22,365 bases of DNA from Hemicentrotus pulcherrimus (GCA_003118195.1 BEXV01000530.1:139545-161909), one strand, 5' to 3'; positions 11,003 to 21,285 are shown, counted from the first letter of the stretch. A program made the numbers and translations. Notes: generated by a model not told the origin, from the letters alone.

Positions 11003-11092
11003 CCTAGACCCAACACTAACTACCCCACTCTGAGCCCAGACTCTAAACCTAACCTAGAACACAACTGCAACACTAACCATAATCATATGTCT
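11003..11092. repeat. degenerate cctaac-like array
   Basis: Irregular repetition of cctag/cactaac/cctaacct units on the plus strand, including aaacctaacctagaac and gcaacactaaccata. It resembles a decayed CCTAA-type short tandem repeat. Low copy regularity, so this could be chance-enriched sequence. Confidence 0.35.
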
Positions 11093-11236
11093 TTGTAGAA
11101 ATCAATCCTTGGAAAAAATGTCACCAGAAAACATGTTGAATATCACTTATCTTGCCATAAGCAAGAAGGTTGATTTTGATATTCTACTTGACCTGGGGGG
11201 TGTTTCACAAAGATTTTAAGTTGAACTTATCTTTTA

Positions 11237-11416
11237 NNNNNNNNNNNNNNNNNNNNNNNNNNNNNNNNNNNNNNNNNNNNNNNNNNNNNNNNNNNNNNNN
11301 NNNNNNNNNNNNNNNNNNNNNNNNNNNNNNNNNNNNNNNNNNNNNNNNNNNNNNNNNNNNNNNNNNNNNNNNNNNNNNNNNNNNNNNNNNNNNNNNNNNN
11401 NNNNNNNNNNNNNNNN
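11237..11416. other. assembly gap (180 N)
   Basis: A block of 180 undetermined bases directly followed by C16 (11417-11432) and then A12 (11440-11451). The homopolymer edge suggests the assembly broke at a hard-to-sequence run. Open frames crossing it are meaningless. Confidence 0.98.
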
Positions 11417-11451
11417 CCCCCCCCCCCCCCCCTGGATTTAAAAAAAAAAAA

Positions 11452-12749
11452 TAGTTTTGATAAGAAATTTGTATTAGACTGTGATGGTAAATTTCAATCT
11501 CCTCTCCTGTCACACACATGCACCAAGGTTTCCTTCTTATCATTGGGCCAAATACATATATTAGATCAACTAAAATATGAATAATTGCCCGAATAGAATA
11601 GGAATGAAATGACAATTTGAAAAAGTAAGAGGTAGACCAGATGACGCTGACCTTGAAGAGAATCTAGACGTAATGGGCCGAGATAAAAATCTGATAAGAA
11701 TAGATGAAATGAGGATTGGACCAATTGACGTTCGATCAAGAGGGTGTTTATCATGGTACAAACATACCTAGGCTTTTACACGAAGGACTTTGTCAACCCC
11801 TGGACACGAAAAAGAACAAAGGGTAGCAAACAGTCACAGACATCTATAGGCTGAATCATGCACCTATTGTGTACAGGTGTGTTTTGGCTAAACCTAAAAG
11901 ACATAATTTTGTTTGTGGATAAATCAACCCTGTTGTCAAGTAAGCCTGTAAGGGTAGAATCATATATTTGCACTCCCATGACCATTCAAATGAACATCAT
12001 TTGCCTCAGTAGACAATACATGCTTCAATTACAAAACAGAATCAAAAGTTTGAAACTGGGAGTGATGATGGGAACAACTTCATCACTGTTGTTGATTACA
12101 TTTCGATTTGAATTATCCCCCACCTAGAATTTTTTGTATTTGCTCCTAATCACGAACAGGTATTGAATATAATATGCTGGCAAATAAAATTGATGATTTA
12201 TAATGATTATCCCATCATGCTGTCTTTATTCACAAGGGTACGCTTTCAGATGGACATCGATATAACGCCTAGGTCACTCACAAAATCAAACTGTTAATTT
12301 CCCCCATTCAATAGATGTGTTTTTCCTACTTGTACATAACATGTCCTTCACTGGAATTGTGAATACAATTTAAGTCAATGGTAAAAATAAAAGAGTAGGA
12401 TCATTACCTTCTAAATTTAGAAGGAGGCCATCGTGTAAGTTACCCCATAGCATGGTCCTTGCTTGGTCAGTTCTTGTTTACCGCAGGGACAATGGCGTAG
12501 CCTCCCCATGGGTCTAACCACAAAAAATTGATTCCCCCCTCATCAGTCTGATGGACATTTTTTGAGGTTCCATCTTGGACAAAGAGGGTGACCATGGACG
12601 TCCACCCTTTGGCATCTTGACTTTGATCCTGTTACTACTGTTATTAACGGCATCAATGATCAAAGTAATGGCTCGAACCCCCACAAGTTGTTTTGCAAAA
12701 AATTTCATTGCTGTAGGCCTATTCAATCAAATATGTTAGTGTTTTAAAG
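11452..12749. other. no supported gene
   Basis: Short frames only, on both strands. The patch near 12490-12725 (cagggacaatggcgtagcct onward) has a repeat-like feel and an open minus frame of 70 codons, but neither splice sites nor a partner repeat are visible. Confidence 0.35.
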
Positions 12750-13005
12750 AGGTGTTGTAGTCAAGTGGTTTAAACACTTGACTGAAGATAGAAGGGTCAT
12801 GGGTTCAATCTCTGCCATGGCATTTCAGTCCTCAAGCAAGGCATTTCATCTACAAAATGGTGACTGTCAGGAATGCTCCCCTGTGAGTAAAGAATGTGTA
12901 CATATTGTATGCGAGAAAGTCTGAATCCAGTGACCAGGGTAATAAGAAGTGTTCAAAGATGTCATAGACGACTGGAAGTATTATTAGATTATTATCATTA
13001 TTGGT
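12750..13005 (+). mobile_element. tRNA-derived SINE
   Basis: The 5' part holds a pol III internal promoter: an A box tagtcaagtgg (12758-12768) and a B box ggttcaatctc (12802-12812) at tRNA-like spacing of 44 bases. Next comes ctcaagcaaggcatttcat (12831-12849), which resembles a motif found in the body of many fish and invertebrate tRNA-derived SINEs (established, from memory). The unit appears to run to an ATT-rich tail at about 12977-13003. The 5' end is approximate, and the acceptor stem does not close well, so this is a SINE rather than a working tRNA gene. Confidence 0.65.
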
Positions 13006-15495
13006 TCTGGGATAGCAAAGAAGAAATCTGATACAAATTTGTTGAATGGGTCTCATATTGCTCCATGTTGATCAAATGAGCATACAGTCCATATGTCAGA
13101 TATTCTTTTGTTCTTTCCATGGATTGAGATGGATTTCAGAGCAAATATGGGAAAGAGCTACAATTTGAAGCTATAGCTCAACTGTGTCAGCCCCTGAGCT
13201 CACAAAACCTAACATATTTTGGTCAGAAGAGAATGAATTTAAATCCAGGCCTACCATTTGTTAAATATTCCACATCAGCTTGCTGTTAGTAACTTTAGAT
13301 AGCCACTAATAAGCTGATATGACAAAATGATTCAGGGGCTTTAAGAGTAGACCTTCTCAAGTTCTGAAATGATGTATCCCTTTTTTCTCCAAGAAATACT
13401 GTTAGTAAAGTCATCATAGAGAACGTTGTACATCATGCAGTAAACACTAAACACAGTGTATATTAGAGAAATTCCTTCATCTTTTTAATTTTCTATTCCA
13501 TAATGTATAGAGAGTGTTAGACATAATCAAGCACAAAAAAAATATTTCACTTGTTGTTGTTGTTGTCGTTTTTTGTTCCATTATTTAGTCAACCACAACA
13601 TTTGGTATTGATTCTGTCTAATGGAGATTTAAATATCTTTGTTTATCAAATGAAGTTCTCAACTTGCAAGATAACAGTCCAAACTACAATTTTTTTACTC
13701 AAAATGGCATCAATACACCTGAAGATAGTATGACATGTTTCATTATAATTTCTGTAGAGCTCTCACAGTATTGTTTGGATATCGTTTACATTATTTATAC
13801 TCTATCGCGTATTTCATCATCCCTTCCACAGTCGCTTTTTTTTTTTGGTGCTGTTTTCACATCAATTGTCACCTTCTGCTTTGTTCAGGGTCCATTCAAT
13901 CAATAAATATCAATAATACATGAGAATAAACGCCCCACAACTTAGAACGAGCATTATCTTCCTTTCACCCGATAAATTTACTACCAGTGGTACATTTACA
14001 ACCCTTTGAATCCATTGATGACATCGCGATGGATTGAATTTCTATTTTTACCCGGGCTCATTATTTCAATCCTTCCAAAAGTATTGTAAGAACATCTTTG
14101 CGTCATGAATACCTCAGCAGGCAGAGGAGTCTAATCTTGGCACGGTGAAAGCTTACAAAAGCTCCAGTCGCCTAAAAAGTGTGATGAAAAGGAGAGATCA
14201 CAACATATTGATCCGATTGTGAATCTACGCAGACCTACGGTAAGAGATTAAGAATAGAATCTTCCTTTCGGTTTGATGCCGTCCATTGTCGGCACAGCTG
14301 AGACCATAGACGGCCAGACTATATTTGATATCATGTAATATTGATGAACCTGAGCCAACCGAGCTGAACGTACATGCCAACAAAGACACCAAAGAAGAGC
14401 TGACAATTCACTGGGACTTTCTATTTCGACCGCTCTTAAAGAACAGGTCCACTTTACAATATGAGTAGGTCTGCAAGGTTTCAGTTTACAAGCATATTAA
14501 TGAATTTTAAAGATTGGAATTCATTGTGAGATGAGTAAATAATAATTTTGCAACTAGGATTTTTTGCATATTTAGTACAATACAATTACTAACTCTTCAA
14601 TGTCAAATACAAGAATTTTTTTTGCAAGAATTTTTTTGAAAAAATTGTCCAAGTATTCTAGGAATAAGAATATGAATATTGTCTTTAAAACATGTGCATC
14701 ACATAAGGCAAGTTGTGTTTGTGTGGGTGTTTGTGATAGGAAAAGCAAATATAAAGATATATACGATTTCCATGAAAATGCACTGTTTTGTAGGAATGAG
14801 AGAATTGGAAGAAGCTTGATGCCATTTTAAGGTGTACCAATCAAAAGAGATCACTGTTTGTAAAAATTCATTAACAATTTGCAAACAAATGTCAATTCCA
14901 TTACATCATAGTTCTATTTCAAATATTTGCAACCACATAAATGCAGCTTTAAAAAGTGTAAGACTCTCCTTTTTAAAGTCACCTCATCAATAGTTATATT
15001 CAATGTGAAGACAGAAAGGCTAACTTTACTCTTAAACTGCTTATCTAGATCAATAACAAAACAATACCATGTGTATATTATTGGGATCATTCAAAGAAAG
15101 TGGCCCAGGGTATAGGCTCGAAAACTGGAGGTGGATGAAAACAACACATAGACATACTTGCATTTCAGATTCTGCATCTCTAAATATTTGTTTTATTATG
15201 AAGGTAAGACCACATACATGTACACTTTATGAAAAATATGAAAAAGTAGTGGATGAGTTGTTTGCTATTTTTCTTTCTTACTTTCTTTTTCTGATGAGCT
15301 CTTTCAGAACTTTCAGAAGCAACTATTTCACAATTCTTACCCTTCTCTGTTTGGTTTTTCTTTACCGGTATTTTGGACAGTTTCCCCAAGCATTATTTTG
15401 GTTTTACTTCCTTTAGTAAAAATTAAAAATAAGATCAAAATGAATGTTGGTCAAGTTTTCAGTGACTATCTTTCCCATCTCTCTGTCTCTTGCAG
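13006..15495. other. about 2.5 kb without a firm gene
   Basis: Mostly AT-rich. Holds a (TTG)n run at about 13552-13567 and a tandem pair of caagaattttttt units near 14609-14634. The 13,990-14,450 part is richer in GC, with a minus/plus mixture of short frames. One plus frame (about 14,112-14,199) reads QAEESNLGTVKAYKSSSRLK and onward to a TGA, and a donor-like ctacg|gtaagag sits at 14,238. None of this is enough for a gene call. Confidence 0.35.
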
Positions 15496-15627
15496 AGGAA
15501 CCAACAGGCATATTTTGAAGACTGTAAAAGGCTTATCAGGATATCTGCCACAAGAGGGCAGTATTTGTTATTGGCCCACAACATGCCTGATTCATTTTTG
15601 TGCAACTCCAGTGTTTCATCAAAGTAA
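15496..15627 (+). CDS. possible terminal coding exon, unknown protein
   Basis: The acceptor is one of the best in the window: a long C/T tract (about 15,468-15,492) ending tctcttgcag at 15,495. In phase 0 the exon reads 43 codons (RNQQAYFEDCKRLIRISATR, then GQYLLLAHNMPDSFLCNSSV, SSK) to TAA at 15,625-15,627. A poly(A) signal AATAAA at 16,076-16,081 would give a 3' UTR of about 450 bases. Another plus frame and a minus frame (15,728-15,459, 89 codons from ATG) are also open here, so the strand and frame are not settled. No domain recognised. A CTCF-like motif lies inside (15,548-15,561). Confidence 0.3.
   Translation, partial: RNQQAYFEDCKRLIRISATRGQYLLLAHNMPDSFLCNSSVSSK
15548..15561 (+). promoter_or_regulatory. 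CTCF-like motif
   Basis: ccacaagagggcag fits the core CTCF consensus CCASNAGRKGGCRS at every position. CTCF is present in many bilaterians, but a single motif match says nothing about occupancy, and matches also occur inside repeats. Confidence 0.35.
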
Positions 15628-16075
15628 AAAAACATGTCATACTGATCAATATCAGGGCTTATTCTTGAGTAGCAGTATTTCATTTTAATTGTAGCCTCAC
15701 TCAAATCAATTTTCCCCTTTAGAATCATTATTTTTTTTAATACTGCGATTCAAATTTAAAGTATGGCCCTTAAAATTTGTTGTTGAGACTTGAGAGACCT
15801 CAAATATTCAATTCAGCACAAAAATTGCATACCAAATTCATTTGCCATATGTTTGTACATTTATGAGGTCAAGTGCATGTATAGCATCGGTGAAAATGGG
15901 GTCAGATTTTAATTGTTTACTTTTTTGGTGCTAAGCTTTGAACTTGCAAATATACGATTTCTTTAAAAATGTACAACGTACATTTGAATAAGTAACAGTC
16001 AAGCAATGACAAAGAAGCCCTTTTCATTCCATTTTGCTAACAAAGAAATGATGTGCATATAATTTTTATGCAAAC

Positions 16076-16081
16076 AATAAA
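16076..16081 (+). terminator. poly(A) signal AATAAA
   Basis: Canonical hexamer downstream of the candidate terminal exon at 15,496-15,627. In AT-rich DNA such hexamers are common by chance, so its value depends on that exon being real. Confidence 0.25.
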
Positions 16082-16149
16082 ATCAGTCTAAGGCCACTGC
16101 TGTAAGCTTCCAGAATACCATTGCAAACAAGGTCAGTTTATCTGGAAAT

Positions 16150-16458
16150 TCAGACAATACAAAAGATGAATAAAATATTCAATAACTTAATAAAATGGAG
16201 GGTATCTGGCAGACATAAGAGCTCACAAATTAGTTTCATAAGATGATAAAAGTTTATATTTCGGAGCCTGGAATCTAGTTGACTTAACCTTGTTCGTTCT
16301 CCAACGATCCATTGAAAAGTATGCGGAAATTCATTGTCTAGCAGTAATCCATTTAGGTCTGAATATTTGTTTGTTCTGATCAGATTTCTGACCTTAAAGA
16401 CTTCATTTTCTCTAAGACGTCTTGTCAGGGAAACAAATCTCCTCGTCCTCCTTGGCAA
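16150..16458 (-). other. open frame of 102 codons, no start or family
   Basis: Minus-strand frame from a TTG codon at 16,458 to TGA. It reads RRTRRFVSLTRRLRENEVFK, then RTNKYSDLNGLLLDNEFPH and HTFQWIVGERTRLSQLDSRL. It is varied in composition and basic at its N-terminus. There is no ATG, and I see no clean acceptor or donor. It may be an exon or transposon fragment with unseen boundaries; the +1 frame just upstream (about 16,477-16,418) also looks protein-like, so a frameshifted relic is an alternative. Confidence 0.2.
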
Positions 16459-16594
16459 AGTTCAAGATGGGGTCAAGTTTGGTGGCCTACATGTCCCTAC
16501 AAGTTCACAGATTTAGGTTTTGAGGGGAGGGGGGGGGTGCAGATTCAATTCCAAAATGTTCTCCAGCATTCATTCTATCTTATTCTATCATACA

Positions 16595-16870
16595 GCTGTC
16601 AATCAAAGTATGCGCGGCCTGGCCTGCCTTTGCCAAGCCAGCTAATCGCTGCCGATCGTGACCTCACGAAAGTGGGTGGAAACGGCAGCCGAATCTTAGA
16701 GCCGAACTGCGATTGGTATTACTTCGGCATATGTATGCGATAATCAGCATTGTGTGGGCATTCGGAAAATGCCATCTGCGTAAGAGCCATATTGTGTTGG
16801 TGCAATATGCAGCTAGCACCGTCCGCCGGCGGGTACGTATTTTGAACGCCCTCTGGAATACTGGGAACAT
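16595..16870. promoter_or_regulatory. CpG-rich island, possible promoter or old insert
   Basis: About 20 CpG dinucleotides in some 270 bases, far above the flanks. It contains two inverted CCAAT boxes, in gtcaatcaaa (as TGATTGAC) at about 16,599-16,608 and gcgattggta at about 16,709-16,718. It also has a nuclear-receptor/CRE-like tgacctca at 16,659-16,666, several short inverted repeats (catattg...caatatg around 16,788-16,809; gcatatgtatgc at 16,727-16,738), and a weak CTCF-like cgccctctgg at 16,847-16,856. No TATA box is obvious. Open frames exist on both strands, but neither is recognised. Regulatory role is inference. Confidence 0.35.
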
Positions 16871-16973
16871 GCCTCTTTCAGCCATAACAAATATTTTTCT
16901 CTATCAAGTTAGTGTTTGCTGGAACTGACAAACTTCTGATACTGTACATGTCCTCAAATTTTGTCTAAATTGT

Positions 16974-16991
16974 AATAAAGCATAAAATAAA
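16974..16991 (+). terminator. two poly(A) signals
   Basis: AATAAA at 16,974-16,979 and again at 16,986-16,991, some 50 bases after an open plus frame (16,713-16,928) that starts at TTG. They could mark the 3' end of a plus-strand transcript through the CpG-rich island, or be chance. Confidence 0.25.
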
Positions 16992-17527
16992 GAAATGTCC
17001 TTTTCGTTCTCTGTACTAAGGACCATCACGTGTGTTTCTACTTTAATTCAACGCAATCATAACTTTGGGGAGACTGAAAAATGTGAATACCTGTTGTGAT
17101 GCGGTAATGCATGATTGGCCCACACAAATGTGGCCCTCCGGAGCTCGGGTTAAGCGGTGAGAACATGTCTTGACAAGAAAAACTTGCTTTCAAAAGTCAA
17201 GAAAAGAAATTGATCTTGGCTCTAAAGAGAGTGAGAGCTGAAGGAATGCCATTCAGCCTCCAATTCAGGTATAGAATGTATTATTTTTTCAAACAGCTTA
17301 AAAAGAAAAGAATTGCTTCTATACACTAACAAGTTTGTTGTATAATCAATTAATCACCTCAATGAGAGTGACCAGTATACAAAATATGCTAAGATATTAA
17401 TCCCTTCTTGCATTATGATAAATTTATAAGGAATTCGCTATCATCACACACACAAAACAATATTGTTACTTATGGTATTCTCTTTAATCAGAAGCAAAAC
17501 ACTGAAGAGTAGGCCTATGTGTATTTT

Positions 17528-17640
17528 AGAAGAAGAATAGCTAAGTGGTAGCACAATGCCAATGGTCTCATAACTGGGAGGTTCAGGATTCAAACTCAAA
17601 CCCCATAACAACCATCACTGTGAAATCCTTTCAAAAAGGG
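17528..17640 (+). mobile_element. tRNA-Met-like SINE or tRNA pseudogene
   Basis: A box tagctaagtgg (17,538-17,548) and B box ggattcaaactc (17,586-17,597). Between them, an anticodon-loop-like ctcataa would place CAT at 17,569-17,571, the methionine anticodon, with ggt/act partly pairing around it. The acceptor stem is not convincing, so it is not a working tRNA gene. A short non-tRNA body follows and runs into the foldback element at 17,652. Confidence 0.6.
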
Positions 17641-17651
17641 AGTCCACCCGG

Positions 17652-18010
17652 TAAAAAATAAGAAAGTTATGAATTTTGGAAGTTCCGATCAATCAAACAC
17701 AAATTGGCAACTCGTGTGATATCTTGCAGGATCCCCTCCCATTTGCTCTGTACCAAATATATTCAGAAATGTCTATATTCCCTACATACTTTTTTTTCTC
17801 CAATCATGGAGCTAATTACTGCAAGCATGTTTCTATACAATCTCTGTATGAAACAAATCTATTCCGTCATCAATAACTGAGAAAATGCACATCTATGCAA
17901 TTTTCTTGACAGAGGAAATAGGACAGAGCAAATTGCAAGATACGTCACAGTGTTGCCAATTTGTGTTTCACTAATGACAACTTCAAAAATTCATAACTTT
18001 CCTACTTTTC
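17652..18010. mobile_element. foldback MITE-like element
   Basis: The left arm (about 17,653-17,709) includes aagaaagttatgaattttgg and caatcaaacacaaattggca. The right arm (about 17,935-18,010) carries their reverse complements, ttgccaatttgtgtttcact and aaaattcataactttcctac. Homology reaches a further short match (gctctg/cagagc side) and then fades into a loop of about 220 bp. No intact ORF; the 66-codon frame inside crosses the left arm and is rejected. Exact termini and target duplication are uncertain. Confidence 0.75.
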
Positions 18011-18277
18011 ATGAGATATTGCTCAACTTCCACCAATGTGTTTTTTGGTTTTTCTGCTTTTATTATTACCAGCTAATTATCAGGTTGGACTTCCTCTTTG
18101 ATATGTAGGTCATAAAGACCAATGCCCCCTTTGTTGCTTAGCTAGGTTACAGCCCATTTCAGGCCGACAACCAACAACTATCTAGACAGACATCCCGGAA
18201 GACTGAAATGTTGGTCTCAGGGGCCTTCTGACAACGCTTTTTTAGGGTTCATCAGGCCAACACTGGAGGTTTCCATA

Positions 18278-18600
18278 GGCCTGTTTTCATAAGCTCGAGT
18301 ATGCCAAATAACCTTCTATTTTCAGACTGGGGATATAATTCAGAGGCTCGAAGTAGCGACTTCACCACACCAATACGCTCATCACAAACTAGCTCGAACA
18401 GGCGCAAACTAGCCCACTATTTCTCAAATAGCGGGATATTTTCTAAACGAGACCAAGATTTCTCTGGATATTTTCTCGACCAAATATCCCGCTAATTGCA
18501 AATGCGGGCTGATGCAGACGCAAATTAACTGGCTGATTTGCGACCAGGATAATTAAAACAGCGGGTTATTTGGCAAATTTGAGCTGATGAAGGCAGGCCT
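18278..18600. mobile_element. foldback element with nested palindromes
   Basis: The outer arms are ggcctgttttcataagctcg followed by atgccaaataacc (18,278-18,314) against ggttatttggcaaatttgag followed by ctgatgaaggcaggcc (18,565-18,600). Nested within is a second pair: tagcgggatattttctaaac (18,429-18,448) against gaccaaatatcccgcta (18,478-18,494). The whole unit is close to one 323-bp palindrome with TA near each end. No real ORF; the 64-codon frame at 18,301-18,495 lies within the palindrome and is rejected. Confidence 0.75.
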
Positions 18601-18721
18601 TATTGGCGATCCTCCCTGGGATGTCCCTCCTAATAAATAAGAGCACATTCTTGCCTTCATCAGGTTGAGTATAATGATTTATCATCAATCAACTATCTAC
18701 AAGAAATCAAGGAAAACTCAC

Positions 18722-18870
18722 CTGAAGAGTGTCAGCGATAGGGAATGATGAGCCGTTCTTACTAGCTGGATTGCTTCGACGTGCTTGTCACAGGGTACTC
18801 CATTGATGCCTACAACCACATCATCAAGCTGTACATCTCCTGTGTGATGTACTTTGCCTCCAGCTTCAAT
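18722..18870 (-). CDS. internal exon, C-terminal half of a PDZ domain
   Basis: The exon is 149 nt with clean boundaries: acceptor ttttcctcaacag|ATT (pyrimidine-rich, edge at 18,870) and donor CTTCAG|GTGAGT (edge at 18,722). Starting in phase 0 it reads 49 codons plus two bases: IEAGGKVHHTGDVQLDDVVV, then GINGVPCDKHVEAIQLVRTA, then HHSLSLTLF. This matches the second half of a PDZ domain: the GG-K turn, the strand with V-x-I-N-G, the helix HVEAIQLVRT (ligand-facing His at its start suggests class I specificity), and the last strand SLSLTLF. PDZ domains bind C-terminal peptides and scaffold signalling or junction complexes. The first half, with the carboxylate-binding GLGF-type loop, must lie on an exon further right that I could not find. 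Shroom- or MAGUK-like spacing was considered, but the parent protein is not identified. Confidence 0.88.
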
Positions 18871-20630
18871 CTGTTGAGGAAAACAAATTGAAAAAGGTCT
18901 TTAAAATTGTGGAAAAGTATGTGTCAGTTAAAAAGAGAGATACAGAGGCCTTAAATTTCTGTCTAGTTTTTTGGGTATGTAATTAAAAAAGACAAGATCG
19001 GCTTTAGAGATCCAAGTGACATTACTTAATAAACCTGAATACAAATTTTGATGATACTTTCATCATACATCTTTATAAACCCATCAGTTCTATAATTTGA
19101 AATAAGCCTTTTAGCCCTAATTTACCCTAATGTACTGCAGGCTCAGTTGTGTATACCGGTACATACCCTTGTGGGCCTACAAGTTTAGCATGGAATCTTT
19201 AAAATATTGGGTAAAAGTTTGCTCAGCATAAGGTTAATTACGGATCCAACCAACTTTTGGCATTTTCTTCACCCAACTTAAGTAATATATAATCCAAATA
19301 GGATCCAAATAGGATCAAAATATTAAAAAATCAATTGAAAATGGGCAAAATATTAACCAAGCTAGGGGGGGGATACATAATTACCCTGTTGAAACATATT
19401 TTACCTAGTACTTTTAAGAGTGCAGGTAAAGTTGGATCATTAGGCAATTATGAGAACACATTCATGCACACAACTGACATGAACTATAACGTTGCATGTC
19501 ATTCAAATTATCAATGATATATTTTAATCTCCTTTTATAGTGTACTGTCCCTAAAATTGCATATTTGCACAAAAATACAGATCAAATATAGCTCCCTTTG
19601 TAATTATATTATATAAGTAAATCAATTCCATTCCCTTCTAATTCCCTTGTAAAAAAGAAGAAGAAATGAGCTCTGGAAATATACATTCTGATGATAAATA
19701 AGCTCAATTCTTTTCATATAGGCCTACAAATTACCATTCTACCACTATGCATACATGTACATTTGTACTTGCACCAGTATTTCTATTTCACACAAATTTG
19801 AAGGACAGACACTTATCAAAGTGTTTCTTTTAACAAGATCATCCCTAAGCTGACTCAGCAGTTCAAATCTATAGATTTATTCTTCAAATAGCAACATCAA
19901 TTGAACTAGAAACCTATAGACCATAACTGCAGGAGTCCACATTTAGAACAGCATAATTCCCACCGGGAAACTCATAAAAAAGAAGGGGTAACTGAAGGAG
20001 CTATTTATAAATCAATCCATCTTCACACCTCTCTCTTTCCAGTTTTCTTACCCCTTAATACGCTAATCAATACGCAGGACAATGCATATTTACGTCATTC
20101 CCCCTCTCTGGTATTGGAGAAGTTAAACTGTTAGCCATTCATCAAACCTTTTCATATCAAATCGTCTTTGACAGGAGAGCTGTTTTACAGTAGAGAGGGT
20201 TTTTACAGGAATAGGGACTTCAGTCGAGTTTGTGAATAGATGCTTTTTCAAAAAATGCCATGCAGGCTGCTTGAGTTTGGGAGAGAGTGTCACTTGAGAG
20301 AGAGAGTTATTGTCCGAAGATAGAGAACTGTTGTTAAACATGCATTATTGACTGAATAGTACTGTTCTTTGGTTACTAAGTGTTGTTGCTGTCGTAATTA
20401 AAAAAGGAGTGGAGAAATATTCGGCTGAGGAAAGCTTAAACGGGTGCCTGGGAAAACATGAGAACTACTGCATGGAAAGCCCTTTTTTTTTCAATAGAAA
20501 ATCCCCAAAACGAGCTCCTGTGAACAAAAGTGTAATTTAAAACACTGAGTCATAGTAAGGAATGTTTTACATCGAGTCATGGTAAGAAACATCTGAACTG
20601 AAAGGTAAAGGAGGGTGGGAGTGTTCAGAA
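18871..20630. other. probable intron sequence, no exon found
   Basis: Lies upstream of the PDZ exon on its strand. It holds a short tandem repeat of atccaaatagg (19,292-19,302 and 19,303-19,313, partial third copy). A minus frame of 72 codons (20,341-20,123, from ATG, with SLSQVTLSPKLKQPAWHFL) has varied composition but no convincing donor. The missing N-terminal half of the PDZ domain was looked for here and not seen. Confidence 0.45.
19292..19320. repeat. 11-bp tandem repeat, 2.5 copies
   Basis: Two exact copies of atccaaatagg and a partial third. Too short to assign. Confidence 0.7.
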
Positions 20631-21285
20631 TCAGTGGCATCACTAAAATGGGGGTTGATGGGGTGTGACATCCCCCCCCCCCNATAAATCATTAAATATG
20701 ACACCTAGCCGGGGAGATTTCGACAGGCAAACCAAGATTGAATCTCGCAATTTATTCTGGGAAGGTGTAGCCAGTTTTGCACCCTTACAACAAAATGTGA
20801 AAAGAATGATACAAATGTGATTCACTCTGGTGTCCATATAGGGTTTTTGATATAATTTTCATAGCTGTATAATAATAATAATAATATTGGATTGGATGTA
20901 TAGCGCACGTATCGACCTTGCAAGGTCCCCAAGGCGCTCCAACATTACAGCCGTTTGACATACTGGGAGCTAAACATCTATTTTGTTCAACACATTCACC
21001 ATTTTATATCTATTCTTGAACAAAAAAAAAAACACAAAACAATATAAAAAAAAAAAATTATAAACAAATTCAACGTTTTCATAGGTTGTCAACATTTCTC
21101 AAAAAGAACCTGTTTTTGCATCGTGCTTGATAAGATGCAATGTCTGCAAAATTGACAATCTGATGACCTTCTTAATTTTGTTTGGCTGTTTGGAAATCTC
21201 CAGCTACATTTTGGGGGAAAGTTCAGTCTGAAAACCCCACCATCCCTCCCTCCCAAATTAAAAACCATCTAGCTATGCCCCCGTT
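20631..21285. repeat. repeat-rich block with triplet-tailed repeat end
   Basis: Begins near cagtggcatcactaaaatgg and ends near tagctatgccccc, a form I associate with ends of invertebrate short repeats. It includes C11 plus one undetermined base (20,672-20,683). At 20,870-20,886 an (aat)n run is followed by ggattggatgtatagcgcac and ccccaaggcgct, a SINE/MITE tail type common in marine animals (from memory), here reading on the minus strand toward the triplet tail. A-rich runs lie at 21,021-21,058. Boundaries and the one-element interpretation are uncertain. Confidence 0.45.

Noticed and set aside
11170..11615. Open frames on both strands across the gap
   Set aside because: Most of each translation is undetermined sequence from the 180 N.
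12758..12826. Functional tRNA gene
   Set aside because: A and B boxes are present, but the acceptor stem does not close and the sequence continues into a SINE body.
17676..17876. 66-codon plus-strand frame
   Set aside because: Starts in the left arm of a foldback element and has no protein-like composition.
18301..18495. 64-codon plus-strand frame
   Set aside because: Lies wholly inside the palindromic foldback element.
20643..20837. 64-codon minus-strand frame
   Set aside because: Crosses the undetermined base and C11 run in a repeat-rich block.
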